Shown here one piece after another: positions 37,110 to 49,011 of a stretch of DNA of 64,000 nt. The translations under genes were made by a program, and so were the position numbers. Under the pieces are notes generated by a model. The model was not told the origin of the DNA, ran no database searches, and saw only the letters and a program-made list of their open reading frames with translations. This DNA comes from Ophiosphaerella korrae (taxonomy: Eukaryota; Ascomycota; Dothideomycetes; Pleosporales; Phaeosphaeriaceae): positions 1 through 64,000 of the forward strand of contig JALNQF010000119.1 in the NCBI GenBank assembly GCA_028456385.1, in the 5' to 3' direction. Each line of letters begins with the position of its first letter. Position 1 is the first letter of the stretch.

Positions 37110-37567
37110 TATAATAAGGTTACCTATTATTAACTATAAGTAACCTCTAAGAGAGTATTAGTAGATTAAGAGTTAATAATAAAAGCTTATATATTAATTA
37201 AGTAATAAACTATAAATAATAAAAGATTCTTATAATATTAAGTATTGTTATTCTTAGTTAGAGATTAGATTACTAATACTATCTTAATAATACGTATTAT
37301 TACTAACTATATACTTCTACTAATCTATTTATATAACTTTATAAATTACTCTTAATCTATTATACGTATTTATAGATTACTATTAATTTATTATACGTAT
37401 TTATAGATTACTTTAATCTATTATACGTATTTAGAGATTACTACTACGTGTTTAGGTTATGGTCTATTTCCTAATCTAAGTTATTACTCTACTTATCTTA
37501 TACTTTAATAGTACTTAAGTTAAGACTAATTAGCTCTATCTTAATTTCTCTTGTTACACCTATAATA
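37110..37567 (-). repeat. 3' LTR of element G
   Basis: This 458-bp LTR is followed by the complementary polypurine tract (CTATTCCCTCCTTTAAG), which sets the strand. A unit of roughly 28-30 bp around TATACGTATTTATAGATTAC is repeated about three times near 37,355-37,445. Confidence 0.9.
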
Positions 37568-38133
37568 CTATTCCCTCCTTTAAGTAAGTTCTTATTTTCT
37601 TATCTTATAGCTAAGGTTATAAATCCTATTTCTTTATTAATATTAAGTTCCTTATCTTCTTTCTCTATACCTACTAAGTCTACCCTTTATTATCTTTAAT
37701 TAAAAGATTTTGTATTATACTATAGTATTATAATATTTCTTTATTCTTATTATAAGTCTTTAAATCCTCTATTAGTTTATCTTGTTTTAAAGTATAGTAA
37801 GGCTTATAAGGCGTATATTTATACTAATACTTATTTGTTATATAATCTTTCTAGAGTGTCTCTAGTAGAATATAAGTAAATAATACTTAAGTATCTCTAC
37901 TTATTTATAACAAGGAAAGCTATTAACTATACTTAAGAAAAACTATCTATATAAATTATAGAGGCTAAAAAGGAACATAATTAGATTCTATATATATAGG
38001 TAGAAAATTATACTTATTTAGTTTATCTTTATAAGATAAAGGCCTTAAACAATATAAAGTCTATTAAGTAGGCTACTCTCTTAGAGTCTAAACTTAATTT
38101 CGAGACTATTATAGAGGTTACTCTAGCTCCTAT
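37568..38133 (-). pseudogene. Element G polyprotein C-terminal tail
   Basis: The tail of the polyprotein after the chromodomain, read minus. Its last 86 bp (37568-37653) encode the conserved KEL-INKE...LITLA string next to the polypurine tract. The segment stops at solo LTR S2, with CCTAT at 38129-38133 repeated at 38580-38584, after which the same reading continues. Confidence 0.78.
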
Positions 38134-38579
38134 TATTATAGTAGTAATAGAAGAAAACTAAATTAAACTAATTAACCCTATAATAGAAGATAACAACCTA
38201 TACAATCTTTAAGATAATAAACCTAATTAGGAAGTTAATTATAATAGAGACACGTAATAGCTTTATAGCTTTATAAGGCTTAGCACCTATTAAGCTATAA
38301 AGCTAGTAGTTAGTAAACTTTATAACTTTGTAAGGCTTAGTACTTATAAAGCTACGAAGTTATAGAAATATAAAAGTATATAGTTAGTAGTAGTACGTAT
38401 TATTAAGATAGTATTAGTAATCTAATCCTTAACTAAGAGCGACAATACTTAATATTGCAAGAATCTTCTATTGTTTATAGCCTATTACTAATTACAACCT
38501 AAACTTTTACTATTACTTCCTAATCTACTAATACTACTAGAATAGGCTACTTGTAGTTAATAATAAGAGGCCTGTTACA
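38134..38579 (+). mobile_element. S2: solo gypsy LTR inside G
   Basis: A single 446-bp LTR starting TATTATAGTAGTAATAG and ending CCTGTTACA, with a perfect CCTAT duplication on both sides. It resembles the LTRs of I and K (opening AAGAAAACTA) and contains two related segments around GCTTTATAAGGCTTAGCACC (38,270-38,360). It disrupts the tail region of G. Confidence 0.9.
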
Positions 38580-38584
38580 CCTAT

Positions 38585-41500
38585 TATATTAGGCGCTCCT
38601 ATTATCTCTCTATCTACTAGTAGTATTATAGACTTTCTTAGTTTACTATAAACTACTCTAGATAGTTTTAACTTTAGAACTCCTCTAGTTTCTTAAAGTA
38701 GTTAAGATTATCTTCTAGTTCCTATATATCTTCCTATAGTTATCTTTTCTTATCTATACTTATCTATTTTACTAAGTAGTAATTCTTTCGTTTATAGAAT
38801 TAATATTATAGGATTTTCTTAACTTTTTAGTTTTTTTATTCTCTATACGTATCTACTTTGTACACTAGTAGTTCTACTTCTTATAGTACCTTTTCTAGTC
38901 GTACTATATAGAATATTAAGTATATTATTATTTTATCTAGTATTTTAAACTTAAATATAACTAGTATAATTTTCTTTTCTATTTTATATAGTTTTATTTT
39001 TACGTAATCTAGTTTTTAACTTAATTATTTAATCTTAATATTTCTTTATACTAACTATACTTTTTCCCTTTTTTTAAATTAGGGTCTCTCTTAGTATTTC
39101 TTGTTATAGTACTTTACTATTTAATCTAATAGCAATTCTACGTCCGATTATAGTTAATTATATATTTCTTTTATTCTATTAATAAAATTTTCTCCTCTTA
39201 AGGACTAAGATACTTAAAATCTTAGTATCTAGTATATATTAGGATTAAATCTATAATTTACAAAGAAAAGTAATACTTTTATTACTATATTCTTTACGCT
39301 GTTGTATGCTAGCTATATTATAGGTAGTAGTTGTACCTAATTGTTCTAATTATAGTTAAAGTAGTATCTTACGTACTATTCTACTATTTAGTTTATACGT
39401 TCTAATTATCTATATATCTATTAGTAGTATACTATTAATATTTATTATTTAATTCCTAATAATACTATTAATATTCGTTATAGTTTTAATATAAATCTTA
39501 TATCTATATCTATAATAATTATATTTAGAATACTATATTAGCGAACTATAATCCCTAGGACTTAGTATATAGTAACCTCTATTCTACTTTTTTCTTTATA
39601 TAGTCTAAAGTATAAGTATTTTATAAGCTTATCTACTATTATTAAGATTCTATTATATTTAACTCCTAATATTAAGTCTTTTAATGTAGGTAACTTTGTA
39701 ATAAAGTCTATTATAATAACTCCTTAAAGTTATTCTAGTACTTTAACTTGTTATAGTATTCTATATAGTATATATATACAATACTTATTTCTATAATATT
39801 CTATATAGTCTTGTAATACTTTTATTACTAGTTGTCTTACTTTTAAGATATAGTAATCTTATAGTAGTCTATCTAGTATTTTATTAATACCTTAGTATCT
39901 ATATACTAGTAGTTTATAAAACTATTATATAAACTTTTACTATATTTTACTTAAGATATATATTCTTTTATATACTCTTATAAGTCCTTTTTAGATCTTA
40001 AGTTTCTTTATTTCTTTAGAGGCTTATTACGTTTCTTTTAAAATCTATTTATCTAGCTTGCTATTCTTTCTTTTAAGTATTATAGCTATTCTAGGTATAT
40101 TTAAGACTAAATATCTGTTTTTATTTTTAACTAGAACTATACTAGTAGTATTTACTTCTTCTTGTAAGTTTAGTCTTCTACTTATAGTATCTATAAATTA
40201 ATTATCTTTACCCTTAGTATATATAATTTTAAAGTTAAATATTAATAAGTATTCTTACTATCTTATATAGCGTTATAATAAGTCTTTATTTAGTATAAAT
40301 CCTATAAGGTTCTTATAGTCTATATAGACTTTTATTTAATATTTTACTCTTTATAAGTATACTATCTATTACTTAAATACTTTATAGATTACTAGTATTT
40401 CCTTGTTATAGATTAGGTAGTTAAGCTCTACTAGCTTTATTTTCTTAGAAAAGTATTTAACTAAGTATTCTTACTTCATAACTTAGTTTTCTTATATTAG
40501 TACTATTCTATAGACTAAGTTTAATATATCTATTTTTACTATTACTAGTAACTCTAAGTTATATATTCTAATAACTTAGTTTTCTATAAACTTCTATTTA
40601 ATCTAGTTAAATGCTTTTTTATATTCCTAAGTTTATATAAATAGTATATCTTATTTTATAAGTTTTATTAATAGTTCTATTAGCTTAGACTATATTATTA
40701 TTACTTTTTTATAAAAGTTTTCTAGTATATAAAATTACTATACTTCTTATAGGTTTTTTAGTGTAAGCTATTACTAGATTACCTTAATCTTATTTAAATT
40801 AATCCTTATTTTTCCTAGTTTAATAATAAATCCTAGGAAGTCTATTTCTTTTGTATAGAACTTGTATTTCTTTATTTTAAAGAATAGTTTATTTTCTACT
40901 AGCTTTTTTAGTACCTTGTATATATATTATATATATTCTTCCTCTATTTCTAAGAATATAAAGATATTATCTAGGTATATAAATATAAATACATCTAAGT
41001 ACTCTCTTAGGACTATTTTTATTCTTTCCTAAAATACTACTAGTATATTTATTAATCTAAAGAGTATAACTATATACTTAAATAGTCTATATTACGCTTA
41101 AAACGCTATTTTCTATTTATTACCTTTTTTAATTCTAATCTTATAGTAAGTGTTCTAGATATCTAGCTCTATAAAGATTTAAGTAATTTATAGCCTATTT
41201 TATATTTTATCTATACGTAGTAAAGGATGTTAGTTTTTATTTATAATTGCGTTTATCTTTCTAAAATCTACGTAGAGTCTTTTATCTTTTATCTCTTTTT
41301 TATCTATAAAGATAAGTCTTTATACTACTAAGGATTAGGATTGTTATATCTATCCTTTCTTTATTAGGTTTTTAATAAATACTAGCTTAATCTTTAATTT
41401 TTCTTCTATTTTTTATTAAACTAGGCTCTAGCCTATATTCTTTTCTTTTTCTAAGTCTATTACTAAGTCCTATAGCTAATTTTCTAGATAGTAGTTGTTT

Positions 41501-44150
41501 AGTTCTATAAGTTACTATTCCTATTTACTATATTCTTCTTAGAATTCTCCTTTATATATTCTTATATTAGCTTTAATATATCTTTCTTAGAGTAACTAAT
41601 TTTCTTTATTCTCTAATTAATTCTTAGGTTAGTTATCTATAACTATAGCGTTCCTAATATTATATCTTACTTATTATTAATTGTTGTTATATCTATAACT
41701 ATATTATTAATTTTTAACCTTCCTAATCTTAGTATAGAGAGTATTGTTTTAAACCTAATAGGTTCCTAGAATAGTTTTTATTTAATTATACTTAGTTATT
41801 AAGAGTATCTTTTTATTATATAATATATTCCTAGTTCTTCTATAAACTTTTATAGATATAACGTTCTTTATAGCTCTACTATTAATTTTAATTTATACTT
41901 TCTTTTTTTAGAAAGTACTTTATTTTGTAATATATAGCCCTATTATACTATTAAGCTTTACTTACTTAGGTTTTTTTTAAATTATCTATTTTGCTAAGGC
42001 TATTACTCTACTTTTTATTTATAGTTCTTATATTTTAGATCTTTATATAATAGTCTTCTTTGTATATCTTTTTTAGATAGCTTAGGTCCTAGTCTAATTA
42101 CTATATATTCTTTGTTAGTTATCTTAATTATCTCCTAACCCTAAATATCTTTTCTTAAGATTACTCTTATATAGTTATATCCTTTTTTCTATATTAGCTA
42201 TACGTAGTTTAATTCTTTTAATTCTCTATATATATAGAAATTTATATTTAGGTACGATGTCTATAATATTTTAGTATATACTAGGTATTCTAGATCTATT
42301 CTTTTATTGTCCCCTACCTAGTATCTATCTATACTAGGTCTTATAATTACTAGGATATAGTATACTACTAGTATACGTAGTATATAGGCTTTATTAATCT
42401 ATTACATCTTTCTTATAAAGTATTACTACTTTTTTTATATAGGTATTCTTCCTACTATAACTATATATTACTCTATCTATTTTTAGAATAATATAAACTT
42501 TTTTACTTTAGGATTACGTTCTTTCTAGTCTTAGTACGCTTCCTTTATACTTATAATTAGTAAGTATTTTTAAATAAACCTCTATTCTTTGTTTTATTCT
42601 AATATATCTATTATAGTATAGCTATTATAACTATATATATTTAACTAGGTATACTTTATACCTCTTATATTAACTTGTTTCTTATCTCCTTATAGTCTTT
42701 TAGAGGTAACTATAGTAGTCTCTTTATCTAGTACTAGTCTTTTAGCTTAGATTAATAGGTTCTAAGGCTCTTCCCTTTCTAAATCTTCTATTAGTAGGTC
42801 TATTATTACTTTATTAAGCTATACTTAAGTTTATTCTTTTATTACTACTAGTCTATTCTTTTATAATAACTATCTTACTCTCTATTTACTTAAAAGGTAT
42901 ATATAGTAGTTATTATTATAATAAAAGGTCTAGTTAACTATTACGTACTATATTTCTCTAGTTACTACTACTTTTTCTTAGGGCTTAGCCTATACTTTTA
43001 GTACTTCCTTCTTTCCTCTAGTTGTTTTTAACTAGGCTTCTTTTTCTTTTTTTCGAGTCTTTACTTCTATAGTTCTTTATAAAGTGTTCTAACTTTTTAT
43101 ATTTATAATATACTATATCCTTTTTCTTTTTAAACTAATAATCTTTTATATAGTAGCCTTTCTTACTATAGTTAAAGTATATAAAGTCTATATTCTTCTT
43201 TTTTTTTAATTTTTATTAGTATTAAGGATTATAGGGTCTCTTCTCCTATAGTTATTAGATTGTCCCTAATACTTATTTGTTTCCTATTCTTAGAAGTTAT
43301 TATATACTTATATTACCTATCTCTTTAGAGCTTCTAGTATCCTTTGTTTTTCTATCTAAATTAACTTGTATTAGATTACCTTACTTAATCCTTGTTTAAA
43401 CTTAGATATTAGAGATCGTTTATTTAATTCTATATTCTAAGATAATTATTTAAACTCTAATATATACTCTAGGATACTCTTATATTATTTAAGTCTTTTA
43501 AGCTTTTCTTCTACTTATCTTCTAATATTAGTATTACTAAATACTACTTTTATTTATTACGTAAAGTATTTATAACTTCTAAAGATAGCTATTATCTTAT
43601 CTTTCTTTATTCCTAGAGCTTGTAGTATATAGTCTATCTAATAGAGTTTAAACTATTTTATTATATCTTCTTTAAAGTATAATCTAATATATACTACTTT
43701 TATTTCTCTAGTATTAAAGTAAGTTACCTATATATCTATCTAGAGTTATATAGAGGCTAAAAAAGACTTTAGTTTCTTTTATATTCTATTAAACTTCTCT
43801 AGTATAAGTATCTTAGATAGTTTCTTTATTACGCTTATCTCTAGTATCTTAGTAATTTATTCTATCTAATTTTAGTCTACTATAATAGCTTTAATCTAAG
43901 CTTTATTTTAGTTAATATAGTCTTATAGTTCTTTATTCTATATTTCTAGGGTATTAATTATTAATTACATATCCCCTTTCTTAGCAATTAGGTTGTTTAA
44001 GTATATCTTAACTACTACCTAGTTAGTTTTATCTAACTCGTAACTACTTAGAGGTATATTACCTCCTTTTTTAGTTAAACTTTCTACTATCGTATTAGCT
44101 TAGACTATATAGTACTTACGCTTTACTTCTTAATAACTAAATTAGTAAGG
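38585..44150 (-). pseudogene. Element G gag-pol polyprotein, RIP-inactivated
   Basis: Right to left on the minus strand: conserved leader at 44,105-44,150; gag to about 42,900 with a CCHC knuckle at 43138-43179 (Cys to Tyr); protease near 41,880; RT with YLDN at 40966-40977; RNase H near 40,420-40,560; integrase from about 39,980 to 39,050; chromodomain near 38,660-38,810. Order and spacing match B and K. Many TAA/TAG stops are present and no large internal deletion is seen. It served here as the reference for recognising the truncated element A. Confidence 0.85.
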
Positions 44151-44608
44151 TGTAATAGAGTTACCTATTATTAACTACAAGTAACCTCTAAGAGAGTATT
44201 AGTAGATTAAGAGTTAATATCAAAAGCTCGTATACTAATTAAGTAATAAACTATAAACAATAAAAAATTCTTACGATGTTAACTATTGTTATTCTTAGTT
44301 AGAGATTAGATTACTAATACTATCCTAATAATACGTATTATTACTAACTATATAATTCTACTAATCTACTTATATAACCTTATAGATTACCCTTAACCTA
44401 CTATATATATCTATAGATTACTATTAATCTATTATACGTATGTATAGATTACCTTAATCTATTGTATATATTTATAGATTACTCCTACATATTTAGGTTG
44501 TAGTCTATTTCCTAATCTAGGTCGTTACTCTACTTATCCTATACTTTGTTAGTACTTAAGTTAAGACTAATTAGCTCTATCTCGATTTCTCTTGTTACAC
44601 CTATAATA
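44151..44608 (-). repeat. 5' LTR of element G
   Basis: 458 bp, the same length as the 3' LTR. It begins TGTAATAGAGTTACC and ends CACCTATAATA. To its right lies the interior of element H rather than the F sequence seen on the other side of G. Confidence 0.9.
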
Positions 44609-46307
44609 ATAATAAATATTTACTTAGATTAAAAAGAAGTTTATAGAGAACCTAGTTATTAAAATATATAACTTAGACTTACTAGTAATAGTAAAAATAG
44701 ATATATTAAATTTAGTCTATAAGATAGTAAAAATATAAGATATTTAAGATATAAAACAAGAATACTTAGTTAAATACTATTCTAAAAAAAATAAAGCTAG
44801 TAGAGCTTAACTACTTTATATATAATAAAGAAATACTAGTAATTTATAACGTATTTAAGTAATATAGAGTATAGTTATAATAAGTAAGATAAAGAATAAA
44901 AGTCTATATAACTTATAAGAACTTAATAAAATTTATAATAAATAAGGATTTAATAGAATACTATATAAGATAGTAGATTTTCTTATTAATATTTAACTTT
45001 AAAGTTATATATATAAATAAGTATAAGAATTAATTTATAGATAATTTAGGTAGAAGACTAGATTTATTAGGACTAGTAAAAACTACTAGTATAGTTCTAG
45101 TTAAGAATAAAGAAAAATACTTAGTCTTAAATAAACCTAGAAAACCTATAATACTTAAAAGAATAGGTAGTAAGTTAGATAAATAGATTTAGAAAGAAAT
45201 AGAGAAAGCTCCTAAAGAAATCGATAAGCTAGAAATCTAAAAAAGATTAGTAAAAGCTTATAAAAGAATATATATTTAAAGTAAAATATAGAAGGAATTT
45301 ATATAATAATTCTATAAACTACTAGTATATAGATACTAGAGTATTAAGAAAATACTAGAAAGGCTTTTAAAAGATTAATAGATACTAAAAGTAAAGTAAC
45401 TAGAAATAGAAGTACTATAAGACTATATAGAATATTATTAAAATAAGTATAGTAGATATATACTATATAGAATACTATAATTAGTTAAGATACTAGAGTA
45501 ACTATAAAAAGTTATTATAATTAACTTTATTATATAGTTACTAAAGTTAAAAGATTTAATATTAAGAGTTAAGTATAAATAAATCTTAATAATAGTATAT
45601 AAGTTTATAAAGTACTTATACTTTAGACTATATAAAAAAAAAGTAGAATAGAAGTTACTATATATTAAGTTCAAGAGACTATAATTAGCTAATATAGTAT
45701 TCTAGATAAAATTATTATAAATAGAGATATAAGATTTATATTAAAACTATAAAGAATATTTATAGTATTATTAAGAATTAAATACTAAATATTAATAGTA
45801 TACTACCTATAAATAGATAAATAATTAAAATATATAAACTATATTATAGAATAGTACGAAAGATACTACATTAACTATAATTAAATAACTAGGTATTATT
45901 ACTACTTATAGCCTAGTTAGTATATAATACTATAAAGAACGTAGTAATTAAAGTATTACTTTTTTTATAAATTATAGATTTAATCGTAATATATACTAGA
46001 TACTAAGAGATATAAAGTTTTAGACTCTAAGAAAAGAAAACTTTATAAATATAATTAAAGAAATATAAAATAAACTATAATAAGACGTAGAAGTTTTATA
46101 AGATTAAATAGTAAAGTCCTATAATAAGACGTATAAAAGAAAACTCTAAATTAAAGTAAAGAAAAAAGTTAAGTTAGTATAAAAGAATATTAAGAGTAAA
46201 TAATCTATTTTAAAACTAGATTATATAAAAATAAGACTATATAAAATTAAGAAGTAAGTTATACTAGTTATATTTAAATTAAGACTACTAAGAAAGATAA
46301 AGATATA
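44609..46307 (+). pseudogene. Element H: gypsy pol fragment (RNase H and integrase)
   Basis: Plus-strand fragment of the B/K family. It starts just after RT, includes RNase H (to about 44,990), the integrase zinc domain (45,290-45,430), the integrase core (45,490-45,870) and a GPY/F-like module, and is cut at 46307 by the 5' LTR of I. The left edge touches the G LTR. It is among the most decayed copies, with stops in all frames and small indels. It is the oldest layer on this side because I is inserted in it. Confidence 0.78.
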
Positions 46308-46756
46308 TATTATAACTATAACAAGAGAAAACTAGATAGAGCTAATTAGCCTTACTTTAGAATATAACAACGTATACAACCTATAAGGAGATAAGCTTAA
46401 TTAGGAAACTAACTATAATAGGAACACGTAATAAATTTATAAATTCGTAATCTTAGTAAATATAAAGCTATAAAGTAGACATATAATAAATTTGTAAATT
46501 TACGATTATATTAAATACAAAGTTGTAAAGTACTAAGAAGGTATAAGTATATAGCTAGTAGTAATACGTATTATTAGGATATTATTAGTAATCTAATCTC
46601 TAACCTAGAACGCTAATACTTAATATTATATATATAAATCAACTATTATTTATAGTTATTACTTGATTATAATATAAGCTTTTGTTATTACTTTCTAGTC
46701 TACTAATACCCTAGAAAAAAGGTTACTTGTAGTTAACAATAGGTAACCTTACTACA
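46308..46756 (+). repeat. 5' LTR of element I
   Basis: This 449-bp LTR starts TATTATAACTATAACAAGAG and ends CCTTACTACA. It matches 59547-59658 over the visible 112 bp with scattered, mostly transition, differences. The conserved leader follows directly. Confidence 0.88.
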
Positions 46757-48541
46757 CTTTACTAATTTAGTTACTAGGAGAAGTAAAGCGTAAGTAGCGT
46801 ATACTCTAAGCTAATACGATAGTAGAAAGTTTAACTAAGAAAAGAGGTATAGTACCTCTAAGTAGTTATAAGTTAGATAATACTGTATAGAAGGTAATTA
46901 AAGACTACCTAAATAACCTAATCTCTAAGAAAGAAAATATAAAGCTAGTAATTAATACTCTAGAAATATAGAATAAGGAATTATAAGATTATATAAAGTA
47001 AAACAAAGTATAGATTAAAGCTATTATAGTAGGATAAAACTAGATAGAATAGATTACCTAGAGACTTAAAATAGGTGCGATAAAGAAACTACTAAAGATA
47101 CCTATACTTAAGAAGTTTAATATAATAAAGGAGAAAGTAATACCCTTTATAGCCTTAGTATAACTCTAGATTAATATATAAGTACTATACTTTAATAGAG
47201 AAGATAAGAAGGTAATATATATTAGGATACACCTTAAAGAGGATATAATAATATAGTTTAAACCTTACTAGATAGACTATATAATATACGCTATAAGAAT
47301 ATAAAAAGATAAAACTAGAGCTATCTTTAGAAGTTATAAATACTTTATAAAACAAATAAGAGTAGTATTTAGAGATATAAATATTACCTAATAAGCTAAA
47401 GAGAAGCTTATAAGGCTTAAATAATATAAGAGTATTTTAGAGTATATATTATAGTTTAAATAACTATCCTAGAATATAGAATAGAATAAGCTATCCCTAA
47501 TATTAAAGTTTAAATAAAGACTAAGTAAAGAAATTTAATATAAGTTAATTTAGATAGAGTAACTAAGAATACTAGAAGCCCTAAAGGAATAGGTAATACA
47601 AGTATATAACGATTTCTAAGAATAGAGGATAAATAGATATTAGGGGAAACCTAATAACGATAAAGGAAGAGACCCTATAATCCTAAACGCTAATAAGGAT
47701 AGAAAGAAAAATAAAAATAAAGACTTTACGTACTTTAATTAGAGTAAGAAAGGCTACTATATAAAAGATTACTAATTAAAGAAAAAAGATATAGTATATT
47801 ATAAATACAAGAAACTAGGATACTTTATAAAGGACTATAGAAGTAAGGACCTAAAGAAAGAAACCTAGTTAAAAATAACAAAAAGTAAGAAGGAAGCACT
47901 AAAAGTATAGGCTAAACCGTAAGAGAAAGTAGTAAGGAGTAAAGAGTAGTAATACGTAATACTCTATTAGACCTTTTGTTATAACAACAACTACTATATA
48001 TACTTCTTAAGTAAGTAAAGAGTAAGATAGTTTCTATATAGGAAATAGAGAGTAGTAGTAATAAAAAAAAGAATATAAGTATAGCTTAAAGAAATAAGAC
48101 GTATAATAGACCTATAAATAGAAGACTTAGAAAGAGAAGAGCCTTAGACTCTATTAATCTCTACTAAAAGACTAGTAGAAGATAAGAAAACTACTATAGT
48201 TACCTCTAAAGAACTATAAAGTAATAAAGAATAAGTTAATATAAGAGGTATAAAGTATACCTAGTTAAACGTATATAGTTATAATAGCTATACAATAATA
48301 GATATAGTAGAATAAAACTAAGAATAGTAGTTTATTTAGAAATACTTACTAGTTATAAGTATAGAGGAAGCGTATAAAGACTAGAAAAATTATAATCCTA
48401 GAGTAAAAAAGATTATAATATTCTAATAATAGATTAAGTAATATACTATTATAGTAAGAAGAATACTTATAGAGAGAGAATAGTAGTACTTTATAAAGAA
48501 GACGTAATAGATTAATAAAGCCTATATACTACGTATACTAA
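46757..48541 (+). pseudogene. Element I gag
   Basis: Conserved leader (CTTTACTAATTTAGTTAC at 46757) followed by gag to about 48,000, with a CCHC knuckle at 47731-47772. Its first Cys codon is TAC, and the second is the stop TAG. The gag-protease linker follows. The segment ends at copia LTR R3. Compared with K, host sequence equivalent to about 53,520-54,450 is missing across R3, so the protease is lost. Confidence 0.8.
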
Positions 48542-49011
48542 TATTAGATAAGTTATACAATTAGATACTCGATGCGCGATTATATATGCGATTACTAAGC
48601 TACTAACCTTACTATAGCTAAAAAGATTATAGCCTTAACTATTACGAATAAAGGAATTAAACAAAGAATCTTATATATAAGGAGATAGACTACGTTAGTA
48701 TAACTAATACAATAAAGAAACTAGTACCTTAATAGAAGGGGTATTAAGGATCTAGCTCGCTACTATCTTAAGAGACCTAGCTAAGACTGCTATATCGTAG
48801 ATACATAGATAGAGCGCAGGGCTAGAGTTTAAAAAAAAAAAAAAAAAATTAATCTACTTAGTTTATACCTAGTGCTATCAAGTTATAGGTAATTAATCTA
48901 AAAAAAGGGCTTTTCTAAAAGCCTTAGTATCCCTCTCTAATAAGGCCCTTATATAGCTATTACGAAAAAGCCTTTTTATTAAACTACTATAACCTTCTTT
49001 AAAATCTAACA
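48542..49011 (+). repeat. R3: copia LTR at a deletion junction
   Basis: This 470-bp LTR, reverse-complementary to R1 and R2, has ends TATTAGAT and ATCTAACA. The flanking five bases do not match (ACTAA at 48537-48541, AATAG at 49012-49016), and about 0.9 kb of element I is missing across it. It contains a run of 18 A at 48831-48848 that R1 and R2 lack, and a good TATA-like CTTATATATAAGG near 48,680. Confidence 0.82.

Larger units (their letters stand above)
37110..44608 (-). mobile_element. Element G: Ty3/gypsy chromovirus with mismatched flanks
   Basis: Two 458-bp LTRs bound this minus-strand element, 7,499 bp including the nested solo LTR S2. The outer five bases differ (TCTTA at 37105-37109, ATAAT at 44609-44613), and the flanks belong to different elements (F on the left, H on the right). 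It therefore looks like the product of recombination between two insertions, or one side was deleted after insertion. Confidence 0.85.

Noticed and set aside
45438..45674. 78-codon minus-strand open frame
   Set aside because: Antisense to the integrase of element H and the counterpart of the frame in B. A shadow of RIPed coding sequence.
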